Assembly: GCA_032718475.1 (NCBI GenBank)
Contig: JAUCBJ010009153.1
Span: 1-64,000, forward strand
From: Nemertoderma westbladi
Lineage: Eukaryota; Xenacoelomorpha; Nemertodermatida; Nemertodermatidae
DNA: 64,000 bases
Reading direction: 5' to 3'
A model generated the notes under the pieces. It was not told the origin of the DNA and did not search any database. It saw only the letters and a program-made list of their open reading frames with translations. This document shows, piece after piece, positions 22,493 to 32,551 of the stretch; position 1 is the first letter of the stretch, and each line of letters opens with the position of its first letter. The position numbers were made by a program, and so were the translations under genes.

Positions 22493-22661
22493 AGTGTTTG
22501 ATCGATTATGCGGGGACTGGTATGGTATATTACATAATTATTGCTCATTGTAACTGTGTAATGGAGTTGTTACCATCTGTACTGCAAGCAATATTCTATT
22601 GATCATTTAGTGCGTTTTTGCGATAATTATAATATACATATCGGAAAAAAAAAAAAAAAAA
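22493..22661 (+). other. 3' UTR and poly(A) tail of retroelement
   Basis: 152 bp of AT-rich sequence and then 17 A at 22645-22661. No AATAAA is visible close to the tail. The tail abuts the second copy of the target duplication. Confidence 0.7.
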
Positions 22662-23402
22662 CAAAGTGCGGCACTCTACCAGTACTACCTAGTAAAACAA
22701 ACAAAGTGCGGCACTCTACCAGTACTACCTAGTAAAACTCAAAGTCCGGCACTCTACCAGTACTACCTAGTAAAACAAACAAAGTGCGGCACTCTACCAG
22801 TACTACCTAGTAAAACAAACAAAGTGCGGCACTCTACCAGTACTACCCAGTAAAACAAACAAAGTGCGGCACTCTACCAGTACTACCTAGTAAAACAAAC
22901 AAAGTGCGGCACTCTACCAGTACTACCTAGTAAAACAAACAAAGTGCGGCACTCTACCGGTACTACCTAGTAAAACAAACAAAGTCCGGCACTCTACCAG
23001 TACTACCTAGTAAAACAAACAAAGTGCGGCACTCTACCAGTACTACCTAGTAAAACTCAAAGTCCGGCACTCTACCAGTACTACCTAGTAAAACAAACAA
23101 AGTGCGGCACTCTACCAGTACCACCTAGTAAAACAAACAAAGTTCGGCACTCTACCAGTACTACCTAGTAAAACAAACAAAGTGCGGCACTCTACCAGTA
23201 CTACCTAGTAAAACAAACAAAGTGCGGCACTCTACCAGTACTACCCAGTAAACCAAACAAAGTGCGGCACTCTACCAGTACTACCTAGTAAAACAAACAA
23301 AGTGTGGCACTCTACCAGTACTACCTAGTAAAACAAATAAAGTGCGGCACTCTACCGGTACTACCTAGTAAAACAAACAAAGTGCGGCACTCTACCAGTA
23401 CT
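22662..23402. repeat. 40-bp satellite array, block 4
   Basis: About 18.5 units that begin mid-unit at CAAAGTGCG and end at CCAGTACT, where the BEL/Pao composite starts. Units are of the block-2 type. Confidence 0.96.
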
Positions 23403-23718
23403 TGTAAAAGCTTCTGTGGGATATAACTGGCCCTTTTGCTTCGCAATCCAGTTTCCCCCCAGGCGCTGGAATACTCTAAAAGGTTCTCTAACTGTATATA
23501 TATTCCCCTCGCCCGCAAGGTACTGTTACAGGTGTTTTAACGGACATAAAAGTCATTCGTCTATATACCTGCTTTGGCGGACATGGTAAGGCAAAAAACC
23601 CGCAATGCACCAAATACCTTTACACGGCTTGGCCTTGATGATTCAGATTGCGACATCTAGCAGCTGGTTGCTGGCATGGAAACAGCCATTGGACGCACGG
23701 TTCTTTGTTTGGTTTGAG

Positions 23719-23730
23719 CCAATCAGAGCG
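23719..23730 (+). promoter_or_regulatory. CCAAT box and distant TATA-like site in presumed LTR
   Basis: CCAATCAGAGCG is a strong match to the NF-Y type CCAAT box. A TATAAA occurs at 24002-24007, about 275 bp downstream, which is farther than usual. The promoter role is inferred from position near the left end of the BEL element. Confidence 0.3.
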
Positions 23731-24703
23731 ATTTTTTCTGTCGACGTGTAGATATTCGGCCGATGATACTAGGAGTGTTCAGTCTTACTGTTTTTTGTGA
23801 TAATGTTGTGTTGTTGCTATCTAGGCCAGGAACACCGGCTCTAGAGTCAATTCGTTTCAGACTTTAGAAGAAACATTAGTAGGCTTAAGATTATAGAGTG
23901 TATAACTGTTATCTTGTCACATCTTGTCATATCATATCTTAACCTACCGTCTTAATGCTGTTTACTGTTGTGTTTTGGTTGAATATTATTTGGAGAACAT
24001 ATATAAAGAACCCAAATTTCCCAATTTTTTTGATACACTACAGGTTAGAGAGACGGGTTATATATAGCGATTGCGACTTATATTATTGTGGTTTGTAGTG
24101 AATTTAATGCTATTTGATAAGCCCTTCATGAGTCCGTTGCTGTTCGCTTTATATATGATAAAATTCATTGACGGTCGGCAAATTAGTGAGCAGTATTGTG
24201 TGTTACCGGTAGTGTGCATGATTGTGACTGATAACTAAGCATTTCCTAAAGAATGCGCCTCATACGTGAATCATAAGCCTTACCGACTTACCGTTGTGAT
24301 TAGTATAAGTCATATCTCTGTTTACCTAGATAGAGCGCCACGTCCTAAAGGAACTGTTAATATTTCCCGAAAGTGAATAATATTAGTCAGAAATTATTTA
24401 TTAACGATCAATCGAATAATACAATACAGTAAGCTTACACTGCAATAATAATCTAAGCCCTCAGAATCCAGTCTCCCGGGTATATCCAGCGGGTGAATGG
24501 ACGCGCACTAGGCTGGCTTCTGCTAATGTTGTGTTTATTGGTATTAAATATTTGTCATCTTCTAAAGTCTATTTATAAACCAAAAGACATATAAATTTTG
24601 GCAGGTTAAACTGCTAAAGGTCTTCAAAAGCGCGTACAATAACAGTTATTGACTTTATTGCAGTAAGCAATAAAGTAGAAAGTACCGGTCGACCGGTAAA
24701 CCT

Positions 24704-24833
24704 GAACCGGTACTTCTGTAGGTCAGTAGGCCCAACTGCCAGAACCGGTACTGCTGTAGGTCCGTTGGTCCAACTGCCAGAACCGGTACTTCTGTAGGTC
24801 CGTAGGCCCAACTGTCCTAACCGGTGCTTCCAG
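24704..24833 (+). repeat. 38-bp minisatellite in BEL leader
   Basis: Three full units start at 24704, 24742 and 24780, with a partial one at 24818; the period is exactly 38 bp. Each begins GAACCGGTACTTCTGTAGGT or close to it and ends near CCAACTGCC. Unit size and the ACCGGTACT start match the 38-bp class of the surrounding satellite, but the remainder of the unit is not convincingly alike. Confidence 0.85.
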
Positions 24834-24989
24834 TATAAGTACATTAGTATTATTCGATTTTGATTATTGTATACTGGTAGGTCTTAGTATTTAATCAGGG
24901 ACGGCCGCCCTGGTTTTTTATTGAGATTTTACTTATTTCTGTCGGTTTTATTTACATGTAAGTTAATATTGAGCTGAAGACGTGTAAGT

Positions 24990-25590
24990 CTGCTCAGATT
25001 GTTCAGATAATTGTAGGCCGGACTGTTGTCGGATTGTTGTTGGGTTTGGAGAGATTACTGCGTGTGTAGAGTTTGTCCGATAGAGTGCCAGTTAGTAAGT
25101 TGGGGCAGCCATAGCTGTAAGGTCAATCCCCTCTTAAAGAATAAGTCGTACTACCGTGTTAGAACGCATACTAACTAACCATTTTGGAATCTGCACATAC
25201 TGTAGTTTATTTAGGCTTGACAGTATTCTGCCAACGTTTTGGCCTGTGTTTGTTTGTGTGGTCTGTTCAGGTACCGTAATAGTTATTACTCAGATATTTT
25301 GTAGGCTGGATTGTTGTCTAGCTATTATTAGGTCTGAAGAGATTGCTGCGTGTGTAGAGTTTGTCCGATAGAGTGCCAGTTAGTAAGTTGGGGCAGCCAT
25401 AGCTGTAAGGTCAATCCCCTCTTAAAGAATAAGTCGTACTACCGTGTTAGAACGCATACTAACTAACCATTTTGGAATCTACACATACTGTAGTTTACTT
25501 AGGCTTGGTGGTAGTCTGCCAGCGTTTGGTTTGTATTTTGTTTGAGTATTCTGTACGGGTAGCGTAATATTTATTATTCAGAGTTTATGC
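24990..25590 (+). repeat. 288-bp tandem duplication with conserved 162-bp core
   Basis: Two adjacent copies are offset by 288 bp. The core at 25058-25219 matches 25346-25507 with only two mismatches, whereas the flanking 60-80 bp on either side differ at about a quarter of positions. A partial third copy of the flank follows near 25555. Inside the core an 8-bp inverted repeat (25090-25097 with 25169-25176) encloses GGGG/CCCC and CAGC/GCTG pairings, so the RNA may fold. The function is unknown; packaging or translation control of the BEL RNA is possible. Confidence 0.8.
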
Positions 25591-26521
25591 GATTATTCGC
25601 AACATTCATGTCCCCAAGTTTATTCCTACAGTAATTGTGTTTGTTACACATACCGTTATAGTTAAATTAACCCCGGTACTACACGGGCTGCTTGGCGTAG
25701 GAAAAGACTGGTGACTTTGTGCTTCGGTCACTCCAGCAGATGCTGTGGTTCTTTTAACTGTTCAAGTATATTTAACTACTGATTATTTGTTGTACCAGTA
25801 CTTGTACCTAATTTAGGGTTTAGTGTACAGTGCTTTCCGAGGTAATTAGTGTGTAGGCAGTATATTTGTGTTGTAAAGTGGTTAATAGGCACGCTGGATC
25901 TGGTAGTCCGCGGTAATTAACTTCTAGGTAGGAACACTCCGTGATACATAACGTAGTACCTATAGCGATACGGTTATAGGTCGTCAGGCGGTGGTATTTT
26001 CCTATCTGGACAACGCAGTGTATTTACTACTACTTATTATTTTCAAATACCGTAGTACCCTGTCCGTTGTAATAACCACAATTCTAACCCTTTGTTAGGC
26101 TGGTTTGTAGACTTCCTGTAAAATTACCCTAAAATTTCGTACGTAATATTTTTGTTGTGTTTAATTAGAGATTTAATCTCACCCGTATCATAAGTAATTT
26201 GTAGTATTAAGTAACTTAGGTAAATTAGAATAATCTGTTTTAGTGTCCCATAAGTAGCACTCCACTGAGGGCTCACAGCTTCTGTGTAGTGACTCTCCCC
26301 AGAAATAATAACATTTATTTCAAATATTGACAAAACCCTTTTAAACGGGTATATATATATTATAAATCAACTCAAACGATTTATAAATAGTAGGCCTGCC
26401 ATACAACAACTAGGTCTCAATATCAGTTGGACTACTGTTTAAATAACGGTAATAAAGTAAGTTAAAAGTAACCAAGTAACCCTAAAATATTCAGAAATTC
26501 AATTAATCTAAAATAATTGAC

Positions 26522-26770
26522 ATACCGGTATTTACCATAGGCTTATTATATTTATTTCTATAAATTTGAGCTGAAATCATACCGGTACTCTGTAATTAAT
26601 TCTAGTCCATAATTATACTTATATATACTATCAGTGTAAGCTGTATACCGGTATTCACGATAGGCCTATTATATATTTATATATTTGTGCTAAATTTATA
26701 TACTGGTACTCTGTGATAAACCTAGTTTACAATACTTATATATACTATAAGTGTATACCAGTATTCTAAT
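26522..26770 (+). repeat. AT-rich direct repeat, about 123 bp unit, in BEL leader
   Basis: ATACCGGTATTTACCATAGG at 26522 recurs as ATACCGGTATTCACGATAGG at 26645, and a short third start (ATACCAGTATTC) lies at 26755. The TATATATACTAT stretch and a GGTACTCTG also recur in each unit. Copies are diverged, so this is older than the 162-bp core or less constrained. Confidence 0.75.
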
Positions 26771-26872
26771 ATACTGTAATAAATTACCAGTACTAGGCCA
26801 ACGGTCATACTGAATTACTAGACTTGCTTTAACTGTAACTATAGCAGTAGGCATTCAACCGTAAAGCTAAAC

Positions 26873-27697
26873 ATGTCTGACACTCAGCAAAACCTGTCAG
26901 ACAGTCTAATCGATACAACCATCTGTGACACAGATAGGAGTGTGGAGCGATTAAGAAAGGAGTTCAGCTCACCTCCTACTGAAAGAAAGGTCATCCCTCC
27001 AGTAGTAGTATCAGACCCTAAGCTAATCCAACACCGTAGGTCTATCATCGGCACTCGGGCCCAAGTCAAACGGAACCAGGAAGCAGCTGTCCCACAGCAG
27101 CAACAGCCTAGTCAAGAAACTTGTTCCCAGCGATCCGATAGCTCCAGTAGTTCGGATACTGTCGAGCTGACCCCCGAACGCGGATTGCAGATGGCGGCTA
27201 CAGCCTACTCGGATCCCCTTCTCACCCTTCCTGCCGCAGTGCTAACTACTATATTGATTGCGGTGGAGGAACATCAAGCCGATTGGGCGAGAAGTAAGCG
27301 AGCGACCCAAGATAGTTATGCGGGATACGCCAGGGAAGAATTGATGTCTATTGTCGAGTCACAATGGAACTTTCCCGGACCCGGACTCCCGTTAGATTTG
27401 TCCGAAGCTACTTGGGAAGATATACACAGGATGGGAGTGACTAAAGATACAATGGATCCAGCTGTTTGGAAGAGGTCGGCAGCAGGATATATGCAGGGAT
27501 TCTTCGGCTCCTTGGAGCGATTGGAAGAACAACTGTTTCGACAACCCCAAGGACCTCAAGAGCAGGAAGAACTGCTTTATCAAGTACGCGAAAGAACCCT
27601 ACGTATTAGACTAATCCTATCAGCCTTTGAGGAAACTTCCAAAAGAAGACAGGACACATCGCTGCAGGTTTCTGTTAGACTTGGTTCCAGCGGGTAG
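26873..27697 (+). CDS. BEL upstream gag-like ORF A
   Basis: A 274-residue ORF starting at an ATG in good context (AAACATGTC). I recognise no named domain. It is polar, with a Gln/Ser-rich stretch (residues about 75-100), a short hydrophobic stretch (LTLPAAVLTTILIAVEE, about 117-133), and a Trp/Phe-containing helical region followed by Glu/Gln/Arg-rich helices (about 180-265). Its position directly upstream of the Gag-Pol frame suggests a structural or matrix-like role. It ends at TAG 27695-27697. A second frame that opens at 27679 continues after it, so A and the next ORF may be one protein split by a -1 change. Confidence 0.55.
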   Translation: MSDTQQNLSDSLIDTTICDTDRSVERLRKEFSSPPTERKVIPPVVVSDPKLIQHRRSIIGTRAQVKRNQEAAVPQQQQPSQETCSQRSDSSSSSDTVELTPERGLQMAATAYSDPLLTLPAAVLTTILIAVEEHQADWARSKRATQDSYAGYAREELMSIVESQWNFPGPGLPLDLSEATWEDIHRMGVTKDTMDPAVWKRSAAGYMQGFFGSLERLEEQLFRQPQGPQEQEELLYQVRERTLRIRLILSAFEETSKRRQDTSLQVSVRLGSSG

Positions 27698-28302
27698 GTC
27701 TCAAAGTGCAAGAAACAGACCAGTGGAAATCCCAGCTGTCTGAGAGACTAACTTATGAAGAACCAACCGATGCCACCCTTTCTCAAGTGGAAGGCGAAGA
27801 GACCGCAGAGAGACCACGAACGAGAGACGCCATCGACATTTACCTATCCGACTATCAGCGATTCCTAGGAGACGAAGAGTTGAGGAGACGACTGTCTGGA
27901 CTTTCCCCCAATAGTGAAGGAACCCAGCGTGTGTTAGACTCAATCGATGCTGAAATGTTAGCTGCTAACCAAGCTGAATTTGATGAAAAACTCCGCCTCA
28001 CTAGAGTCCAAGAAGAACAAGTAAAGAAAAGACGGATAGAGGAACAAAGGGCGGCGGCCATGGCAGAAGCAGAAGCGGAAAGAAAGGCAGCGGCGGCAGA
28101 AGCAAAGGCGGAAAAGGCAGTGGCAGAAGCAGAACGGAGAGCGTCTGAGCAGACTACCCAACTGGAGTTGGAAAATCTGCTAGAGACGCAAGACAACATA
28201 AATAAACAGTTAACTGCTAAGTCAAAAGCAGATGATGAGACGATCTACTCCCAAACGCCAGGGATACACATCATCGGAGGAAAGCGAAACCACCGATCCT
28301 GA
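27679..28302 (+). CDS. BEL coiled-coil ORF B
   Basis: The frame is open from 27679 (after TAG 27676-27678) to 28302; GTG at 27706 is the first near-cognate start and there is no early ATG. The product is highly charged: residues from about 100 on are Ala/Glu/Lys/Arg-rich with heptad character (VKKRRIEEQRAAAMAEAEAE, then an Ala/Glu/Lys run), a likely long coiled coil. It overlaps ORF A by about 19 nt in the -1 frame and the pol frame by about 90 nt in the +1 frame. No slippery heptamer is obvious. It could be expressed by frameshifting or be a gag segment displaced by two compensating indels. Confidence 0.5.
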   Translation, partial: TWFQRVGLKVQETDQWKSQLSERLTYEEPTDATLSQVEGEETAERPRTRDAIDIYLSDYQRFLGDEELRRRLSGLSPNSEGTQRVLDSIDAEMLAANQAEFDEKLRLTRVQEEQVKKRRIEEQRAAAMAEAEAERKAAAAEAKAEKAVAEAERRASEQTTQLELENLLETQDNINKQLTAKSKADDETIYSQTPGIHIIGGKRNHRS

Positions 28303-31300
28303 AGGCGGAGGAAATAGATCTCGTCTAAGCAGGCGTAGAAAAACATCTCACCGTCACAAATTGCCTGATTTGCCCCCAGCTGTTAGAAGACAGCTAGCTA
28401 GCACAGACTTAGGTAGTACGGAACCCACAGACCAAACTATTCAGGTCAAAAGACTCCCTACAATAGTTGATGAGCCTGAAATAATTAGGCCTGTCGTTCC
28501 CAAAGTCACTTCTGTGTTAGAGACACCTGTACTTCCAGAGCTTAACTCTAAATTCCCTTTACATAGTACTACACTGCCTGTACCCGGTAGAACAGTCCAT
28601 GAGAATATTCCTGTCCTGATAGCAGAGAGAGAAATCAAAGATTTGTCTCCCGTCGTCCAGCGTCGGCCCGCTACAATGTTGGCGACTCCCGCTTCGGCGG
28701 TCGAGTGGGTAGAGGAGGGACGGCGGGGGATGAACCTCCTGCTCGGACAGATGCAGGAGACTGTCCACCAACTTAAGGGAACAGTAAGGGAAGGTAGGGC
28801 AGAGTTGCAAGAAGTGCAGCAAAGTATCGCACTGGAACGCGACAAGTTAGTCAATATACAACAAGGCATACCAATACCCCCTGTAACATTGTGTCAACCT
28901 GTTAGGTCTGAAGTATCGCATGCGCAAGGTGTGGAGCCTACACGCATCTATACTGCTAGCGAAGTAGAAACTCCTATAGTGAACCCTATTAAGGGTAATT
29001 ATAGACCTGTTGATAATGATATTCCATATAGAACGGATCATAATCCGAGAAATTTATATACCGATAATTCGATATTAAATAACACTATGGCCCAAGAAAG
29101 CTTTACGCGTCAGATGGCTAGAACAGAAGCCCGCCAAGCGGTCAAAGTGGGAGAGATCGTTAAATTCAATGGAGATGAGATGAAATGGTTACCTTTCAAT
29201 GAATATTACAAAGATAGCATACAGAACTCTGTACTATCTAACGGAGAGAAACTTAGGTTCCTCATCAAGTGCTTGGAAGGACCTCCCAGGTTAATGGCGT
29301 TAAAGTTTATTGGACATCCAGAAGGATTAAGACAAGTTTGGGATACATTAAACATCAGGTATGGTAACAAGGATAACATAGCTAAGTATTTGTATGCAAA
29401 ATTAGTAGCCCCCCGACACTTCCTTAGTAGCGGGATTATAGAGTTTTCCGATGAGATTCAGGAGATCTGTAGACAATTGGACTGGTTAGGTAAGTCTCAT
29501 GAATACCAGAGTTCCATGGTTATTGGAGCAGTAGTCTCTACTTTACCAAAGGGTGGAGTATGTACACGCTGGGACAAGAAAGTGTTGTACATGAATGAAC
29601 AACAACGACGAAGCCCTACCATGGCTGATATCATGTCCTTCTTAGATGGTGAGGTAAAACTACAACTCATCAAGCAGTCCAGAGAGAAAACATCGGAAAA
29701 TAAGGTAAGTGAGAAACCCGCTTCTAGGAGAAGAGTAACACCGGTGTGTTACACTGACGACGGCGAAAGCCAAGCTTCTCAAGAAGAGGACAGCGGGAAA
29801 GACACTGAGAGATCTTACTACGTTGACAAAACCTCAAAAGATGTAAGTAAATACAAGGCTCGAAACAACGATAGGAGAGAACAGGTTGCCAAGACCCCTC
29901 CTCAGTCTCCTAACAGAATGCACCGAAGAAAACCCGAAGAAAGAACGAGAGTGCATCAAGTTACCCAAGGTAAAGTGAGTAACATAAAACCTAACTGTGC
30001 GCTGTGCGACGGGACCCACCGTTTGAGTACATGTGCTGAATTTCTAAAGAAATCCCTTGTAGACAGACGTGCAGTCGTGTGGGACAAGCGGTTATGCTAT
30101 AATTGCCTCAGACCAGGACACCAACGGCGAACCTGTTACTCCGACATAAAGTGTGCAAAGTGTGGCGCGAAACATCACATCTTGTTACACAGTGAGTTCG
30201 AACGAGACAAACAGAGTCAGGTAAGTGAGCCCGAACTACATGTCCAATTCAGTGATGTAAATGACACTGATCAGGAGTCTGAGATGGAAGGATTCTATAC
30301 TGACGAATTCTCCGACGCCAACGAATCCTGTTATCTAATCAATACCGCAGTGTATCGAGCACTTACTTATGAAAAGGACACCAACAATGAGTTTCCCCCA
30401 ACTACTTTTGCCAAACAACCATCTTGGAAAGCTCCAACTTCCAACGTAGGAATCAGAGAATTTCCTGTAGTGCAGGTAAGAGTTCACGGTCCTAACCACA
30501 GTTACATAGTGAACGCACTCCTTGACTCCGGCAGCACAGGAACATTCATCAATCAAGAATTAGCCGAAGATATCTTTGCTGGACAACCCAAATTCCGTAC
30601 TAAATTGAATATGTCAGGAATTATGCAGGTTTGGAAATCTACCCTAACGGCAGATTACTATGTAGGTGTGTTGTCCACCCCCCAGGATAAGTTAGGAGCA
30701 CAAGGTATAAGGTCGGTAAAAATGGTGGCTATAAAGAACTTCGCTACTACTCAAGCAGACCTTTATAATTGGGACGAGGATGAGAGCATCCAACATCTTA
30801 AGATACCTCGATTCCAGACAGATTATCCTGGAGTGCAAATACTCATCGGCCAGAACGCGCATGAGGCGCTCGAGACATTGGAGAAACGGCCTGCTCAACC
30901 GCAGCCACTGCAAACCTATGCGGTAAGAACTAGAGTAGGTTGGTACTTTACTGGCCCTTCCCGCCGAACTCTCGAAGAGAGAATGCCACAAGAACAAATA
31001 TACCAAGTAAACAATGGGGAAGTGGAGAGCAGTGAGGTGGACGAACTAACTGAGGAAACACCATACTCTTCAGATAATGACGACATCTACCAACTCTTCG
31101 ATGAAGAGAACACAATCGACCTACTTACAGAAAACCAAACTTGGAAAAATCAGGTGAACCTATGTCAACTGATTCGCCCATCGGAACCCATCGCTTACAA
31201 TGACGAACTAAACGATGAGATAGAGCGCTACAACGCTAGAACTCGGGACGAACTAGCCGTACGATTCTTTACTCAAGAACTGGTAGAGCCCAATTCATAT

Positions 31301-32551
31301 GATAAGGCCCTATCGATAGAAGAAGAAAGAGCCAAGCAAATCCAGGAAACAACTACACGTTTCTTAAAGGACCAAGGTAGATACGAAATCGGCCTGCCAT
31401 TTCGAAAACGAGAACCTAGATTTATAAATAACAGACCCTTGGCAGAGAAAAGAATCGCTCAATTACATCGACGCCTTACGGCTAATGCTCCAGCTAAAGA
31501 AATGTACCAAACTCAGCTGAAGAAATTCATAACAAAGGGATACGCGGAGCGAGTACCGGAAGGAACACCAGTGACTGAGAGAACGTATTACTTAACACAT
31601 CATTACGTTCCCAAACCCGGTAAACCCCACGAAGTACGAGTCGTATTCGATGGCTCCGCTCTATATATGGGCCAATCCCTCAATTCCGAGTTGTTACCAG
31701 GACCCAACTTACTCCAATCTTTGTTGGGAATACTTTTACGATTAAGACAATATTCCATCGCGTTCGCCTCCGATATAGTAGGAATGTTCTTACAAGTCAA
31801 GGCGCTGGATAGAGATAGAGACAGCCTGAGATTTCTGTGGTGGCCTGAAGGAGACCTCAATCAGAAACCGGTCGAGTACTGGATGACCATCCAGGCTTTT
31901 GGAATCATATCAAGCCCTTCCAACGCCTGCTCCGTGGTGCGAACCACTGCGAATGACAACCGAGACTCCTTCTCAAAAGAAGTGATAGACAACATAAAAC
32001 GTAATATATACATGGACGACAATTTAAGGTCCCTTCCATCAGTCGAAGAAGCCATAGATGTCGCGAAAGGAACGGTAGAGTGTTTGAAAAGAGGTGGATT
32101 TCGACTGACGAAATTCACTAGCAACTCCCGTGAGTTTCTGGAAGCCATACCGGTAGAAGACCGAGGAACGAAAGACCTAGACTTAATAAAGGACGATCTT
32201 CCTGAAACCAAGACGCTAGGCTTGAAGTGGGACACTGAAAGAGACATCCTGTTTTTTCAGTTAAAACAGCGAGATAATCCAGTTCGGACCAAACGGATTT
32301 GTTTAAGTATCCTGAGCACTTATTTCGATCCATTGGGATTTATTAGCCCAGTTATATTGATTGCTCGGAGTTTAGTACAACAAATGTGGCTTGAAAACCA
32401 CTCATGGGACGATCCGCTTAAGGGAGAATTGTTAAAGAAATGGATGAAATGGGAAGATTCTCTACCTGCCATCGAGAACTTTATAATTTCCCGTGCATAT
32501 TTTGGCCATGTTCTTCCTACGTATTCCTATCAACTCCATGTGTTTGGAGAC
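28214..32551 (+). pseudogene. pol: BEL/Pao gag-pol, first part (capsid, knuckles, protease, RT), interrupted
   Basis: The frame opens at 28214; the first ATG is 28232. In residues from 28232: a coiled helix near 165-210; a DUF1759-like capsid region (about 305-480); three zinc knuckles (588-653: CALC, CYNC, CAKC); a protease with LLDSGSTGTF (about 762); and a Peptidase_A17/RT region with RVVFDGSA (about 1136), FASDIVGMFLQV (motif A, about 1179) and YMDDN (catalytic pair, about 1259). All key residues are present. The frame is intact up to GTG TTT GGA GAC, where the LINE begins; the annotated run-on adds three Tyr codons and a stop at 32563. Removing the insert and one target duplication would leave pol in frame. 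Confidence 0.88.
32541..32551. other. Target-site duplication of nested LINE (TGTTTGGAGAC)
   Basis: TGTTTGGAGAC here matches 34697-34707 exactly. The last C could also belong to the LINE tail, so the duplication is 10-11 bp. It lies within the pol codons for the Val-Phe-Gly-Asp run. Confidence 0.92.

Larger units (their letters stand above)
18658..22661 (+). mobile_element. Retroelement with Cys-rich N terminus, RT and restriction-like nuclease
   Basis: A 4,004-bp insertion bounded by a 9-12-bp target duplication and ending in 17 A (22645-22661). It has a 5' UTR of about 160 bp, a single protein plan (finger, Ala-Pro-Thr linker, RT, zinc finger, nuclease) and a 150-bp 3' UTR, and looks full length. 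The coding region is GC-richer than its surroundings. Two lesions break it: a frame change near 19082-19128 and a TAG at 20933-20935. I recognise the protein type from marine invertebrate genomes but cannot give it a superfamily name. Confidence 0.9.
23403..26872 (+). other. BEL element 5' region: presumed LTR and long leader
   Basis: 3.47 kb with no supported gene. It begins TGTAAAAGC, compatible with an LTR start. It contains a CCAAT box (23719-23730), a TATAAA (24002-24007), a 38-bp minisatellite (24704-24833), a 288-bp tandem duplication with a highly conserved core (about 24990-25590), and a roughly 120-bp AT-rich duplication (26522-26770). Small reading frames at 24614-24844, 25156-25371 and 26124-26333 have no recognisable content. 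I could not place the LTR edge or the primer-binding site. Confidence 0.6.

Noticed and set aside
25090-25131. tRNA-like or SINE promoter boxes in the 162-bp core (TAGTAAGTTGG and GGTCAATCCCC)
   Set aside because: Box B lacks a base, box A is poor, the spacing is short, and no cloverleaf can be drawn.
27694-28231. Intron between ORF A (donor-like GTAGGT at 27694) and pol (acceptor-like GCAG at 28231)
   Set aside because: The join would not keep the ORF A and pol frames together, and the interval contains a convincing coiled-coil frame.
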